Assembly (NCBI GenBank): GCA_947649875.1
Contig: CANSTH010000007.1
Coordinates: 1-40,801 of the forward strand
Source: an uncultured Parvibacter sp.
GTDB lineage: Bacteria; Actinomycetota; Coriobacteriia; Coriobacteriales; Eggerthellaceae
DNA: 40,801 bases
Direction: 5' to 3'
The notes under the pieces are model-generated. The model was not told the origin of the DNA. It ran no database searches and saw only the letters and a program-made list of their open reading frames with translations. Shown here piece after piece: positions 40,754-40,801 of this stretch; within the stretch, counting starts at the first letter, position 1, and every line of letters begins with the position of its first letter. The translations under genes were made by a program, and so were the position numbers.

Positions 40754-40782
40754 ATCGAGGGCGCCCGGTGGACGCCCTCGAT
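40754..40782. terminator. Strong hairpin near the right edge, possible terminator
   Basis: ATCGAGGGCG (40754-40763) pairs perfectly with CGCCCTCGAT (40773-40782). The minus-strand side is followed by GTTTAAT, so it may end a minus-strand gene beyond the window. The T run is weak. Confidence 0.45.
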
Positions 40783-40801
40783 AAGTAGTTTGGAAAATGC
40801 T

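Overview
The window is a GC-rich bacterial chromosome segment. The two Tat-exported molybdopterin oxidoreductase operons with FeS and NrfD subunits, a membrane-embedded regulator beside one of them, the IorAB pair, and the housekeeping order rpsF-ssb-rpsR-rplI-dnaB all point to an anaerobic actinobacterium of the Coriobacteriia, most likely family Eggerthellaceae. Genus was not determined. No phage genes, transposase or CRISPR array were seen.

Layout. 1-583 (-): N-terminal part of a polytopic membrane protein, probably a LuxR-type regulator cut by the window edge. 816-5195 (+): TorD-like chaperone, PsrA/PhsA-like molybdoenzyme, four-cluster ferredoxin subunit and NrfD anchor, closed by a clear terminator. 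5345-7282 (-): ABC exporter. 7631-10799 (+): purE, iorA, iorB. 10800-11523: non-coding island of nested inverted and direct repeats. 11524-11940 (-): DUF454 membrane protein. 12171-13513 (+): PezAT/zeta-type toxin-antitoxin pair with an operator-like promoter. 13793-14344 (-): orphan prepilin peptidase. 14745-20244 (-): LysR regulator and a second molybdoenzyme operon; its ferredoxin gene is interrupted by one in-frame amber codon. 20398-24706 (-): purA, purD and a radical SAM HemN/HemW-like protein. 24960-25691 (+): methyltransferase behind two 25-bp dyads. 25698-32734 (-): rpsF-ssb-rpsR-rplI, then dnaB-yhaO-yhaN; rpsF has a strong promoter and an S6:S18-type leader hairpin. 33550-34125 (-): acidic orphan protein. 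34420-36380 (+): tandem AstE/AspA-like proteins, the first without its zinc and catalytic residues. 36544-39937 (-): circularly permuted ATP-grasp, alpha-E and transglutaminase-like genes. 40081-40559 (-): two serine tRNA genes and a tRNA-derived duplication.

How the genes fit together. The two molybdoenzyme operons are typical respiratory modules: exported catalytic subunit, FeS wire, quinol-reactive membrane anchor, each with its own regulator nearby. The IorAB pair handles amino-acid-derived 2-keto acids and reduces ferredoxin. The ATP-grasp/alpha-E/transglutaminase operon and the convergent AstE-like pair form a candidate peptide or amide synthesis and processing locus.

The most interesting signals are the amber codon in an otherwise intact ferredoxin gene; a family of about 80-bp paired hairpins (four copies) with compensatory base changes; the pseudoenzyme/enzyme AstE pair next to the amide-ligase operon; the paired dyads before the methyltransferase; and a 49-bp tRNA-Ser 3'-end duplication enclosing a foldable 147-bp insert. 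All calls come from reading the sequence; no database search was run.
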